The notes beneath the pieces are model-generated. The model was given only the letters and a program-made list of their open reading frames with translations, had not been told where the DNA came from and did not search any database. The translations under genes were made by a program, and so were the position numbers. Shown in pieces: positions 11,050 through 23,345 of a DNA stretch of 64,000 bases (position 1 is its first letter; each line of letters starts with the position of its first letter). This DNA is from Lingula anatina (lineage: Eukaryota; Brachiopoda; Lingulata; Lingulida; Lingulidae): assembly GCF_001039355.2 (NCBI RefSeq), contig NW_019776148.1:29534-93533 (forward strand). The letters run 5' to 3'.

Positions 11050-11715
11050 TCAAAAAGGTTGTCCCACCCCTAATTCCATGTGCTTTTATTTACAAATGAT
11101 CACGTCACTGGTGTAAACTTTTCTAAACAATGCTTTTTATTCCAGATACCATATCTTACATGGTTAATCGTTTAGAAAATATGAAATAGCGGCAAAATAT
11201 CTATATATTTATAACATTAATTCAAATTGAAAATATGCCCCCCCTTCAAATCCGGCGTTTCACTGTGATTTCCACAGAGGCAGAGAAGTGCATGTTTAAC
11301 TGAAAAGACACCTCCAAATATCACCAAATTAACACACAATTAGCATTAGGGGGTGCTCGTTAAATGTCACATGTCTAACAGAGTGTGTGACTTCCGCGTA
11401 CTGCAGTTATCTCCTGTAGGCGGCGCGACAAGCCTTCAGCAATAGTAACAATCCTGTTTTGTGGAATATTGTCCCATTCCGGCGATGTTGTTCTAAATTA
11501 TTTGGGGATTGGTTCTCCTCTGCATTGCACTCTCCAATTCATGTCACAGATGCTCAGTAGGAAGAATATCAGGGCTCAAAGATGGTTGTTCCATTCTCAG
11601 AACAATGTGTTTCTGCAACAAATCACTTGCCAGGCGAGAGCTGTGTGCAAATGCGTTGTCATGATGAAGCCAGTAGCATCCCAGATGTCACCTCTTGCAA
11701 ATGGAGTGAGATAAC
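11050..11715 (-). pseudogene. decayed Tc1/mariner transposase, C-terminal part (copy B)
   Basis: Closely similar to 5538-6160 and at the same place in the array unit. It carries the same IPQ...SRR type C-terminal coding relic on the minus strand and the same GGTTGTCCCACCCC end. Inactive. Absent from the spacers after copies 3 and 4. Confidence 0.8.
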
Positions 11716-11816
11716 TGTAGAGAATTTTACAGTTAAAGTAATGTGTTGTTTTTTATGCATAAGACACATTTTATCTTGCGTAAGTGAAATATTCAAGAAA
11801 TGCACACAAACCTTAT

Positions 11817-12312
11817 ATAGATGTAAAAGCACTTTATTTTCTGGGATAGCGGGTTGTTTTGGGGGGATTGTTCAAGAAGGACTGTTGGTATTGTCAGGGT
11901 GGGGATTGTCCTAAAATCGTGGGGTGGTTTGGAGTATGTGTGTGTGTGTGTGTGTTGGGGGGGGGGGAGGGGGGTTCAAGTATAATGTTTTGTCTTGATT
12001 TGTTAGACATATTGTTGTGAACCGTCCGATATGACATCCACTTTAATTAATAGATTTACTGAATTTCAGTGTATTAATTCCTATCAAGTAATTAACTCAA
12101 AAGCGTCTCGGAATGACTCCAGATCCGACTCTATCTTTCCTCTGCACGTGTACAGAGACACATCAAAATAAAAACAATCTCACATTTTCAGTTCCTATTG
12201 AAAAGCCCCTTCATCATTGTATACGCTTTATATAAGCGGAACCAATGCGCGTGCAAGTTATTTCAAATGATCTACACACTTATTGTGCAATATTAACAGG
12301 TAAGGGTTCCTA
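11817..12312 (-). repeat. array spacer module, inverted orientation (copy 3)
   Basis: Reverse-complement copy of the 858-1361 module, as at 6260-6753. It contains a (GT)n plus G-run tract at about 11,935-11,973, the complement of the C-run/(CA)n in the forward copies. Confidence 0.85.
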
Positions 12313-13246
12313 CTTATTAAATTCAAGGTACCGGTGTAACGAAACTGAGAGTCCGTGTTACAGAAAGTTCGCCCTTCATTTAGTTACAGTGGCTAGGGTT
12401 AGCCTGACCTAAATGGGTCAAATTTTAGGGCAAGGCTTACCTGTACAAACGAATGGGGAACGAACTCTCTATCATGGGGGACTCTGTAACGTTACATCAG
12501 TATCCATATATATCTACCAGCACACCTACATAATAAATGGTTAATACCCATTCAAGACAGAAGCAAGTTATATGATAAAAGGTTGGCTTATGTAATTACA
12601 TAAATATTAAATTGAGGATGGAACAGGCTCCACAATATAAAGGGGAACAGATAATGGACAATGTCTGACACCCCTCTATATGAACTAGAAGCTATAGTTT
12701 TTTTTTCATATAGGGGGAGGGAGATAAAAGAGTTTACGAAGCTTCTACGGGGTTCAGGGTGGAGGTGGGGGAAAAAGTGGGGGGGGGGAGGAGGCAGAAA
12801 ACAGCAGACTGTATTGCCATGGAAAAGTCTTATGAACTAGATAAGCTTATTTGAATATGGAGTTCCACATTTAATAACAAAGTTAAGATTCTATGTCTTA
12901 GTTATATTTTATCAAGGGTCCATGAGTACAGCAGCGCATTTGATGGTATAAGCGGCATGGCATAAATATAAAACATTAAATATACCTATACAGGCAACGT
13001 CAGAAGTGGTAAGTTGTACCTGTCGTCTTCAAATGTCGATTTTAAATGATATTTACTCAGAACCGTTTAGGAGAGAATATTAATTTTGCATAATTTTTGC
13101 AGGGACTTTCAATAATTTTGATCTTAGTTAATGATAAACTGAAGGATACAATAGTATTCAGAAGGATCCAATTTTTCCACACAGATTTTCAATTCTGACA
13201 GGGATTTCTCTCTTAGAGAACCAGGGGCTGAACAGAATAGTTTCCA
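12313..13246. other. spacer and 5' region of copy 3
   Basis: Non-coding, alignable to the upstream regions of the other copies. The (GT)n tract at the usual place is missing; a short T-run and G-rich stretch stand there instead. The putative 5' UTR donor is at 13,019. Confidence 0.6.
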
Positions 13247-13353
13247 ATGGAGGCACTGAAGATGTTCCAGTGGTTTGTATTTGGTGCTGTCCTGATGTAT
13301 TGTCTACAACTCTGGTTTATGAGAAAGCAGACAGGTGATTCTGCTCTCAGCAG

Positions 13354-13399
<46 letters not shown>

Positions 13400-15231
13400 G
13401 TACACACACGCACATACATGCGCACGCGCACACACACATATAAACATAAACATACGCACACGAACACGAACACGTGCGCGTACATATGTCCTACTTTTGT
13501 TATACAGTATATAGAAACACACACTAATAATCCTAACATAGTTAAATAATTGATGAATTTCTCCCATAAGACAACCACATTCAATCTTTCACCTTTTTAG
13601 GTTTTTGTTGACGTGTTTTTATTTAGGTATTATATGTTTTTATCTAAGAACGCGTTACAATGAATAAACCCATCTATCACTACGGGGATTCTCGCTAAAC
13701 TACTAAATCAAGTAAACTACTGTCACATGCGTCAATTTTCAGAACTCTCATTCTAGGTTCTGACCTTGGGAGATCACAGCCACCGACAAGAATATATGTA
13801 AGTTACTTAAAGGGTGTGATTGCGAGTTTGTGTGCGTGTGTGTGTGTACTTGCGTGCGTGCATGCATGCGTGCAAGCGTAAAGAGTCAACTTCAGGTATA
13901 CTGGATTTCAATCACAGTCTCATATCCACACACACATACATGCCTGCTTCGTTTAATACCATTATAATTTCTTCAAATATTTCAATATGGAATGGAATAT
14001 TTCAAAATAGATAAAATTAAAAAGGCTGGCATGACATGCCGGTGCATTCTACTTCCGATGTGAGGTCACCAATGCATTTCCTTATTAAGTTTGACAAAGT
14101 GTAAAATCAACCCGCTACAGCTACAGTTTTCAACTTTTTTTTTAATCAAATTACGAGCTTCAATGTTATCAGTGTTTTTTTTTTCTTTTTTTTTAAGATT
14201 TCGACTTAAAATAGGTCGGTACTTTACAACGATCTTATTTGGTCAAAATAGCTTTTTTGTCTTTTTACATGTAAAATAATTATCTAGATATTTTATAACA
14301 AAATTAAACCCTTCAGAACAAAAAAAACTCCTCCATTCGTTGTATTATGCACCATTCATGAGTTTAACTGTTTTTTACCTCCGTCCCCTTATTTTCAATT
14401 TTTAAAACTGCTTTTTAAATTGGCGCACTCAGAACAAGTTGATCTTCAGACCGATAGATCCGCGAATCAAACATGGCCTTCCCACTTGAAAGCTTGCCGA
14501 AAAATACCCTAAAAGAATTCTTTATAGATTCCCCGTATAAAACAACAATTTTTTTCTAAAGGGTTTAATTTTGTTAGTCCTCGGATCAATTTTGATTGTG
14601 AATGCGCCAAAAATTTGCTTAAACTTGAGAGCGTTTTTTTTTCAGAAACTCCAGACCTAAATAAGATATAATAATAACAACAGCATGGTTCACGACAAAA
14701 GTTTTAACTACGATTCTTTGCTTTTGAATCTTTGGCCTTGTTACTGATAAAATCACAAGCAGGCCTTTCGAAAAGATTCCGTGACACTAAATTGTAGTAA
14801 TAAGGGCTGTGGTAAATTTGCGTAAAAAGGGTGTGGATAGCTGTCCTTGGGAGGGATATATGGTTGAAATCAAATACAAACATTTCACCACTCATCAGAT
14901 CTAATTGGCCAGATTTTCCCTGTGTGTTTTCAAAGTGACAGCCTTACCTCAAAACATGGTGATGTAAATGTCTGCATTATCGGATAAGAAAATAGATCCT
15001 AGCGTATCTATTGACCTTCAACATGTTTCAATTTACTTCCTTACCTTGGGCTATGGCTAAACAAGCTAATAGAAAGTATGTGTCAAGTGAGAATGAAATC
15101 ATTTGAAATATTGCCTCCGGAACTTGAATTTGGTGACCAAAATGATCGCATATATTCAAATGAATTTTTGCGAACTTTTCCAAAAATTAAATGAATGCGC
15201 ACGTTAAAAACGAGCAAACAGTATTTACCCC

Positions 15232-15274
<43 letters not shown>

Positions 15275-16139
15275 TTGATTTTACTTCCAGGATCGGCATT
15301 CATCCTGGTTGAACGTCCCTAAAATATGGCGGGAAGGGATGGAACGTCGTGCGAAACACATGGAAACCGTTTGCCGAGAGACCAACCGCTCTGTAGATGG
15401 CAGCAGTGCCAGGACAGGCTTTCCCCCCTTCCTTTATGTGGATGATAAGCACTGCCTTATTATGTGCTCAATGCCTAAAGTCGGCTGTTCCAATGGTAAA
15501 CGCCTACTTTACGCGTTAACAGGGAACGTGGATATGAAAAAGTTCCACAATTTTGGACCCGATAAGAAAGTGTTTGCTTACAAACGTTACCTTCCTCGAC
15601 TGAGTCAATATTCTCCGTTTGGAGCTAAATTACGGTTGGATACCTATTTGAAGGTGATCGTCGTTCGCCATCCATTGGAGCGCCTGGTATCAGCCTACAG
15701 AGATAAACTGGAAGGCAAAGGTAGGACCTTTGTAAGGGAAGCTATATACATTGCCAAGAGGTTTGAAACCAACCCGACGCCAGGTATGCTGGCCGGGAAA
15801 GGTGTCTCTTTTCAGGCTTTCATTGATTATCTCACCTCTCTTGACCCAAACAAAGCTTATAACCCCCATTGGGAAAGCTATATTAGATTATGTGATCCAT
15901 GTCAGGTTCATTATGACGTCATCGCCAGACTGGAATCTCAAGGCACAGATCTAAACATGATGCTGAAGTTAATAGGAATGGACGACAAGTTGACGTATCC
16001 TCAAGATGATCACCCGGTCTCTTCCTCTGCAGTTTGGAAGAAATATTTTACTGAAATTTCTAGAAGCGATATCAGGAAAATATGGCAACATTATGAACTT
16101 GACGCTCGTCTTTTTAACTTTACGCTAGACTGGTATTGA
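13247..16139 (+). CDS. carbohydrate sulfotransferase (HNK-1ST/CHST-like), array copy 3
   Basis: Exons 13247-13334, 13757-13797 and 15291-16139 give 325 aa. It is one residue shorter than the others because a Glu codon is missing (AGKGVS in place of TGKEGVS). The signal anchor is of the MEALKMFQWFVFG type shared with copy 1; the stem reads SDLGRSQPP. The PAPS loop is PKVGCSNGKR and the 3' phosphate motif RHPLERLVSAYR is followed by DKLEGKGRTFVREA. It is the most diverged catalytic exon of the four and the frame is intact. The usual AATAAA downstream has changed to GATAAAGAATG, so 3' end formation may differ. Predicted Golgi PAPS-dependent glycan sulfotransferase. Confidence 0.93.
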
Positions 16140-16590
16140 CGTGTTCAAAACGTGGTAGTTGAGATACACGTTGTATGAATAATGGTTATGTTGAGGTGAA
16201 CGTTCATTATGTTGTCTCTTGACTGTGCATGGGCGATAAAGAATGCATCGTTTTTGAAAACAAAATACTTTTCTAGCTAAAATGCAGGGTGCCATCTTAA
16301 ACGAGCTTGATCGAATGTCTGACTCCTCCTTTAATTTCGTAAATACATTTACCCTTTACCAGTAACAATGATTGTGATAGTAATAAGCATTAAAGCGTGG
16401 ACTTCACTGCACACGTGTTAAAATGTATAAGGTGGCTTTTTGACAAGTGACACATCCATGACGTCACTTTTTCTCTAGTTAAGGATGGTTTTAGTGAGTA
16501 TTCGCGCAAAATATGTATGACTTATACAATGAACATATAGAGTGAATACAGGCATTTTATTAAAGACGTCAAGAGGTATTTTAAACTTAA
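16140..16590. other. 3' flank of copy 3
   Basis: Non-coding. It shares its layout with the 3' flank of copy 4 (21,810-22,258), including GACGTCACTTTTT and TTTTAGTGAGTATTCGCGC. Copies 1 and 2 have the Tc1-like relic at this point instead. Confidence 0.7.
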
Positions 16591-16797
16591 GGGTTCATTC
16601 CCAGAGATTTAGATTTAGATCGACCTAACTCCCTGGGGGTTCACGCTAAATTGCAGTCAGCCGAGCGCGCACCATAGTTAATTACCCCCTTACAGCTTTT
16701 AGTATGCGGGACAGTAGCTTAAGCCGGCTAAGTTGACAGTAATCTAGTGAGACTCCAAACAGGGATAGATCGATCTAAAATCTATGGGAATGGGGTC
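16591..16797. mobile_element. PIF/Harbinger-type MITE (TWA-TSD family), copy 2
   Basis: A 207-bp insertion with inverted ends GGGTTCATTCCCAGAGAT and ATGGGAATGGGGTC. It is flanked by TTAA on both sides, which can be read as a TAA duplication. The sister spacer after copy 4 has a single uninterrupted site at 22,258-22,261 in matching flanks (TTTTAGAATTAAGATATA). Internally it has GATCGACC and GATCGATCT motifs near the ends and no coding sequence. Confidence 0.85.
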
Positions 16798-17502
16798 TTA
16801 AGGTATACATGAAACGTCAAGACACTTTAAATAATTTTATACATGATTGAATTGAAAGCACAATATTAAAATGTTAATGTTTTTCTGTGCAGATCACGCA
16901 GCAGAATGATAAAAATATGCGACACATCAATGATATTTAGATGAAGTATATTATTTTTTTAATTTAAATTCTAAAATTATCCTTTATCTAAAATTACATG
17001 CGGCGTCCACATCGATGATATTGTTCTATTCAAGAAACAGTAAATTACTTAGCATTGCAGTGTGACATAATATATGGGATATTTTCGTTTGATTTGATGC
17101 CCTTTAAGATGTACTTTTCTGTTAGTACATTATTAGTACATTATTGCATCAGATCTGACGTCAAAGTTTTCGAAGCGCGATCATTAAACTGGGTGCGAAC
17201 TCTTTTGGCTATACAACATAACCCCACTGCATTATACGTGTATGTAGTGTCATACTAATTGAATTGTAACATCATTGGTTTGTCTTAGTATATAGCACCA
17301 TTGCATTAGATGTGACATCCGAGTCTACAGTTGGTGACAATATTGTAATACACGTCATTCATCTATTATGTGAGATGTAACATATGATTGCATCTTATAT
17401 GTGAGATGCGACGTCCTGTCCTGCATAACGTGTCATCATTGTGCTAGGTGTGACATCACAATCTCCTAAGTGTTACGATAATTCTATGACAAAATTAGGA
17501 AG
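16798..17502. other. spacer between copies 3 and 4, left part
   Basis: Non-coding. The second half matches 390-857 at the start of the window and contains the empty site (about 17,395) for the MITE at 535-749. No gene seen; short open frames here lack any recognisable domain. Confidence 0.6.
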
Positions 17503-18015
17503 TAGGAACCCTCATCCGTAACATTGCACAATAAGTATGTAGATCATTTGAAGTAACGTTTGCCCGCGCATTGGTTCCGCTTAGGTCAAGTGTATAAAAT
17601 GTGAATACTGTACAAATACTGATGAAAGGGTTTTCAATAGGAACTGAAGATGTGAGATTGTTTTTATTTTGATGTGTCTCTGTACACGTGCAGAGGAAAG
17701 ATAGAGTCGGATCTGGAATCATGCCGAGACGATTTTGAGTTAATTCCTTGATGGGAATTAATACACTGAAATTAAGAAAATCTATTTTTATATTAAAATT
17801 AAAGTGGATGTCATATCGGACGGTTCAAAATATATGTCTAACAAATCAAGACAAAACATTATACCTGACCCCCCCACACACACACACACACACGCACACA
17901 CTCCAAACCACCCCACGATTTTAGGACAATCCCCACCCTGACAATACCAAGAATCCTCGAACAATCCCCCAAAACAACCCGCTATCCCAGAAAATAAAGT
18001 GCTTTTATATCTATG
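17503..18015 (+). repeat. array spacer module, forward orientation (copy 4)
   Basis: Same module and orientation as 858-1361, nearly identical to it, and opposite to 6260-6753 and 11,817-12,312. Confidence 0.85.
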
Positions 18016-18235
18016 GACTCTGTAACGTTAGACCGGCATCCACATATCTCTACCAGCACACCTACATATAAATGGTTAATACCCATTCAAGACAGAAGCA
18101 AGTTATATGATAAATGGTTGGCTTATATAATTACATAAATATTAAATATAGGAGGGAACAGACTCAACAATATCAATGGGAACAAATAATGGAAAGGTCT
18201 GACACTCCTCTATGCGCTAGATGCTATACTTTTTT

Positions 18236-18278
<43 letters not shown>

Positions 18279-18857
18279 ATTTTCATATGAGGGGAGAATG
18301 ATGTAAAAGAGTTTACGAAGCTTCTACGGAGGTCGGGGTGGAGTCTAGGGGTGGGGGCGAAAACAGCAGGCTGTATTGTCAAGGAAAAGTCTTATGAACA
18401 AGATAAGCTTATTTGAATATGGATCTCCTTTCTAAACAATAAAATTAAGTTCCTATGTCTTAGTTATATTTTATCAAGTGTCCATGAATACAGCAGCACA
18501 GTTGATGATGTAAGCGGCACCTCTATCCTATACTATAAAAAATTCATGATATAGATATTAAAGATTGAATATACCTATATAGGCAACGTCAGAAGTGGTA
18601 AGTTGTACCTGCCGTTTTTTAAATGTCTATTTTAAATGGTATTCACTCAGAACCGTTTGGTGGAGAATATAATTTTGCATAATTTTTTGCATGGACGTTC
18701 AATAATTTTAATCTTGGTTAATAATATTCTGACGATAAGGTATTCAAACGATCTAACTCGTTGTTAGCAGTAGGATCCAATTTTTCCATACTGAATTTCA
18801 ATTCTGACAGGTATTTCTTCCTTAGAGAACCAGGGGCTAAACCGAATAAATTTTTCA

Positions 18858-18964
18858 ATGGAGGCACTAAAGAAGCTAGTGTGGTTTGTATTTGGTGCTG
18901 TCCTGATGTATTGTCTACAACTCTGGATTATGAGGAAGCAGACAGGTGATTGCGCTCCCAGGTG

Positions 18965-19015
<51 letters not shown>

Positions 19016-20845
19016 TACATGTAAACGCGCACACACAAATATACACATAAAGACACGAACACGCGCGCGTACATATATCCTGCTTGTGTTCTACAGTATA
19101 TAGAAACGCACACTAGCTGATAGATATCGTAACATAGTTAAATAATTGATTTTTTTTTCCATAAAACAACCGCATTCAATCTTACAGGCATTTAGGTAAT
19201 TGTTGCCTAGTTTTATTTAGGTGTAATATGTCTTTACCTTAGACAGCATTATCATAAACCCATCGTACTAGCTGGATTGATCTATCACTACTGGGATTCT
19301 CGCTAAACTACTAAATCAAGAACTCTCATTCTAGGTTCCGACCCTGGGAGATCACAGCCACCGACAAGAATATATGTAAGTTACATTAAAGGGTGTGATT
19401 GCGAGTTTGTGTGTGCGTGTGTGTGTGTGTGTGTACTTGCGTGTGTGTATGCATGCGTGCAAGTGTAAAGAGTCAACTTCAGGTATACTGGATGTCAATC
19501 ACAGTCTCATATCCACACATGCATATTGTTGGCCGCATTGCCTGTTTAGTTTAATACCATTATAATTTCTTCAAATATTTCAATATGGAATACAATATTT
19601 CAAAATGGATAGACAAAATAAAATGGCTGGCATGACATGCCGGTGCATACTGCCTCCGATATGAGGTCACCAATGCATTTTCTTATTAGGTTTGACAAAG
19701 TGTAAAAACAACCCGCTACAACTACAGTTTTCAACCTTTTTTTTCTTTTATAAAATTACGAGCTGCAATGTTATCAGTGAGTTTATGTTTTCTTTCCTTT
19801 TTTCTATTTTTTTAAGATTTCAACTTAGATAGATCGGTACTTTACCACGATCTTATTCGTACAAAATAGCTTTTATTGTCGTTTTTTATGTAAAATAATT
19901 TCTAGATATATCTATAACAAAATTAAAACCTTCAGAACAAAAACTCCCCTATTCATTGTTTTATGCACCATTCATGCGCTAAACTGTTTTTAACCTCCGT
20001 CCCCTTATTGTCAATTTAACTGCTTTCTAAATTGGCGCATTCAGAACAAGTTGATTTCAGACTAATAGATCCGCGAATCAAACATGGCCTTCCCACTTGA
20101 AAGCTTGCCGCAAAATACCCTAAAAGAATCTGAATATATTCCCTGCATAAAACAACGAATTGGTTTTATTCGTAAGTGTTTAATTTTGTTGGTCCTCGGA
20201 TCAACTTTGATTGTGAATGTGCCATAAATTGGCGTAAACTAGGGAAGATTTTTTTCCCGAAACTCCAGACTTAAATAAGATATTATAATAAAAAAGCATG
20301 GTTCACGACAAAATTTTAATTACAGTCTTTTGCTTTTGAATTTCTTGCCTGTTTACTGATAAAAACAGACTCAGGCCTTTGGAAAAGATATGTAGTAGTT
20401 AAGGATGTGGTAAAATTGCGTAAAATGAGTGAGGATAGCTGTGCTTGGGAGGGATATCTAGTCGAAATAAAATTTTTACCGCGAAGCGACGTTGTTACGT
20501 CATCAGATCCAGTTGGCAAAATTTTCTGTGTTTTTAAGTGACAGCCTTATCTCAAATCATGGTAATGTAAATTTGTGCATTAGCTAAGCGGATAAGAAAA
20601 TAGATCCTAGTGTATCTACATGTCTTTACCTTAAACATGTTTCAACTTGCTTCCTTATCTTGGGCTATGGCTTAACAAGCTAATAGTAAGTATGTGTCAA
20701 CTTAGAAAGAAATCATTTGAAATATTGTCTCCAGAACGTGAATTAGGTGACCAAAATGATCTCATATATTTAAATGAATTTTGATAACTTTTCCGAAAAT
20801 TAAATGGATTTGCACATTACAAACAAGCAAGCAGTCTTTGTCCAA

Positions 20846-20876
<31 letters not shown>

Positions 20877-20900
20877 TTATCTCTCTCTCCCTCTCTCTCA

Positions 20901-20944
<44 letters not shown>

Positions 20945-21809
20945 ATTCTATTTCCAGGATAGGCATTCATCCTGGTTGAACGTCCCTAAAAACTGGCGGG
21001 AAGAGATGGAACGTCGCGTGAAACACACGGAAACCGTTTGTCGAGAGACCAAACGCTCTGTAGATGGCAGCAGTGCCAGGACAGGCTTTCCCCCATTCCT
21101 TTATGTGGATGATAAGCACCGCCTTATTATGTGCTCAATGCCTAAAGTCGGCTGCACCAATGGTAAACGCCTACTTTACGCGTTAACGGGGAACGTGGAT
21201 ATGAAAAAGTTCCACAATTTTGGGTCCGATAAGCAGGTGTTTGCTTACAAACGCTACCTTCCTCGACTGAGTCAGTATTCTTCGTTTGGAGCTAAATTAC
21301 GGTTGGAGACCTATTTGAAGGTGATCGTCGTTCGTCATCCATTGGAGCGCCTGGTATCGGCATACAGAGGTAAATTGGAAGGTAAAAGTAACACCATTAC
21401 AAGGGAAGCTATATATATTGCCAAGGGGTTTGAAACCAACCCGACGCCAGGTATGTTAACTGGGAAAGAAGGTGTCTCTTTTCAGGCTTTCATTGATTAT
21501 CTCATCTCTCTTGACCCAAACAAAGCTTATAACCCCCATTGGGAAAGCTACATTAGATTATGTGATCCATGTCAGATTCATTATGACGTCATCGCCAGAC
21601 TGGAATCTCAAGGCACAGATCTAAACATAATGCTGAAGCTGATAGGAATGGACGACAAGTTGACGTATCCTGAAGGTGATTTCCCAGCCTCTTCCTCTGC
21701 AGTTTGGAAGAAATATTTTACTGAAATTTCTCGAAGCGATATCAGGAAAATATGGCAACATTATGAACTTGACGCTCGTCTTTTTAACTTTACACTAGAC
21801 TGGTACTGA
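18858..21809 (+). CDS. carbohydrate sulfotransferase (HNK-1ST/CHST-like), array copy 4
   Basis: Exons 18858-18945, 19335-19375 and 20958-21809 give 326 aa. The signal anchor starts MEALKKLVWFVFGAV (like copy 2), the stem contains SDPGRSQPP, the PAPS loop is PKVGCTNGKR and the 3' phosphate motif is RHPLERLVSAYR. The catalytic exon is closest to copy 1; by hand I count about 15 differences in the 277 residues from NVPKNW onward, sharing CTN and GSDKQVFAY. Copy-specific changes include SQYSSFG, KSNTIT and DLNIML. The downstream signal has become AAGTAAA, a variant hexamer. It is the last unit of the array; homology to the other spacers ends near 23,010. Confidence 0.93.
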
Positions 21810-21904
21810 CGTGTTTAAAACGTGTTAGTTGAGATACACGTTGTATGAAAAATGGTTATATTATTGTGATCTTTCATTATGTTGTCTCTTAATTGTGTAT
21901 GGGT

Positions 21905-21920
21905 GATAAAAAGTAAATTG
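21905..21920 (+). terminator. variant poly(A) signal region, copy 4
   Basis: GATAAAAAGTAAATTG stands where copies 1 and 2 have GATAAAAATAAATTG. The inserted G turns AATAAA into AGTAAA, a known but weaker variant signal. Confidence 0.45.
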
Positions 21921-23010
21921 TTTCTGAAAACAAGAAATATTTTCTAGCTAAAAGACATTGCGCCATCTAATACGTGCTTGATCGCTTGTCTTACTTGTCG
22001 TTTAATTTCGTAATACATTTGACCCTTTATCAGTAAAAATGATGGTGATAGTAATAGGCATTAAAGCCTGAACTTCATTGTACAAGTATTTAAATATATT
22101 CTGAGGCCTATTGACACATGACATATCCATGACGTCACTTTTTTTCTAGGTAAGGATCGTTTTAGTGAGTATTCGCGCAAAATGTGCACGAGTTATACAA
22201 TGAATCTTAAGAGTGAATACAGGCATTTTATTAATGACGTCAAGAGGTGTTTTAGAATTAAGATATAAATGAAACATCAAGATTCTTAGAAATACGTTTT
22301 ATACATTATTGACGTGAAAGCACAATGTAAAAATTTTAATGTTTTTCTGTGCAGATTATGCAGCAGAATTACAATCATATGCGACATTTCCACTATATTT
22401 AGATGAAGTATATTATTCTTTATATCGTCCTTTATCTGATATTATATGCGACGTCCACTTCAATGATATTTTTCTATCCGATAAATTCCTTAGCATTGCT
22501 GTTTGACATCATATATGGGTTACCTTCGCTTCATGTGACTCCCTTTAGGATGTACAGTACTTTTTTGCTGGTATATAACATTATTGCATCAGATCTAACG
22601 TCAAAGTTTTTGAAGCGTGACAGCATTAAATTAGGCACGACCTCTTTGGCTTTTCGATATCACCCCATTGTATTATATGTAGTGTCATACTTATTGAAAT
22701 GTAAAATTAATAATTTGAATATGGGGGCTTAGAATAAAGTACCATTGCATTAGATGTGACATCCGAGTCTACAGTTGGTGACAATGTTGTGTTAGACATT
22801 AATTATCCATTTTGTGAGATGTGACATTTGATTATATTTTATACGTGAGATGCGACGTCCTGTCCTGCATAACGTGTCATCATTGTGCTAGGTGTGACAT
22901 CACAATCTGCAGTGTTATGATACCTTTATGACAAAAACATGTTTCTTTATGAAAGTAATGTGTGAGTTTTTATGTATAAGACACATTTTTTCTTGAGTCG
23001 GATCACATAT
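21921..23010. other. 3' flank of copy 4 and right border of array
   Basis: Non-coding. It aligns with 16,260-17,460 but lacks the MITE. It ends with AAGTAATGTGTGAGTTTTTATG and AAGACACATTTTTTCTTG, which match the junctions at about 6180-6220 and 11,735-11,780. Beyond about 23,010 the sequence is unrelated to the array. The 109-aa frame at 22,403-22,732 has no recognisable features. Confidence 0.6.
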
Positions 23011-23170
23011 CCATTTTTCTTTGATTTGATGCTCCTGGTAGAAAGATGTCCAATATCCATTACTTCCATATAGACTTTTTCCTGGTTATCTTCATGTAGT
23101 ACGTTCCTAACGGCTCTGTTATACTATGTGTAGGTGATTCCATCAACAAATGCTGCTTGAACGCAGTCAG

Positions 23171-23176
23171 TTTATT
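23171..23176 (-). terminator. poly(A) signal AATAAA for the GPCR gene
   Basis: AATAAA on the minus strand, about 170 nt after the receptor stop codon. It is the first canonical hexamer I see beyond the stop. Confidence 0.5.
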
Positions 23177-23345
23177 ATGCGTAGCACGCCATTGCCCGGT
23201 ACCTTGAATAAAATCGTATGATAAATTAAAAACCCATCGAAGCGCCAACCCTTTGAAATGAGCATGAGCATCTCTCGGTTACTAAACAGAATTGCAACAT
23301 GATGTGGCGTCATATTGTGATATGACGTAACGCTGTGATATGACG

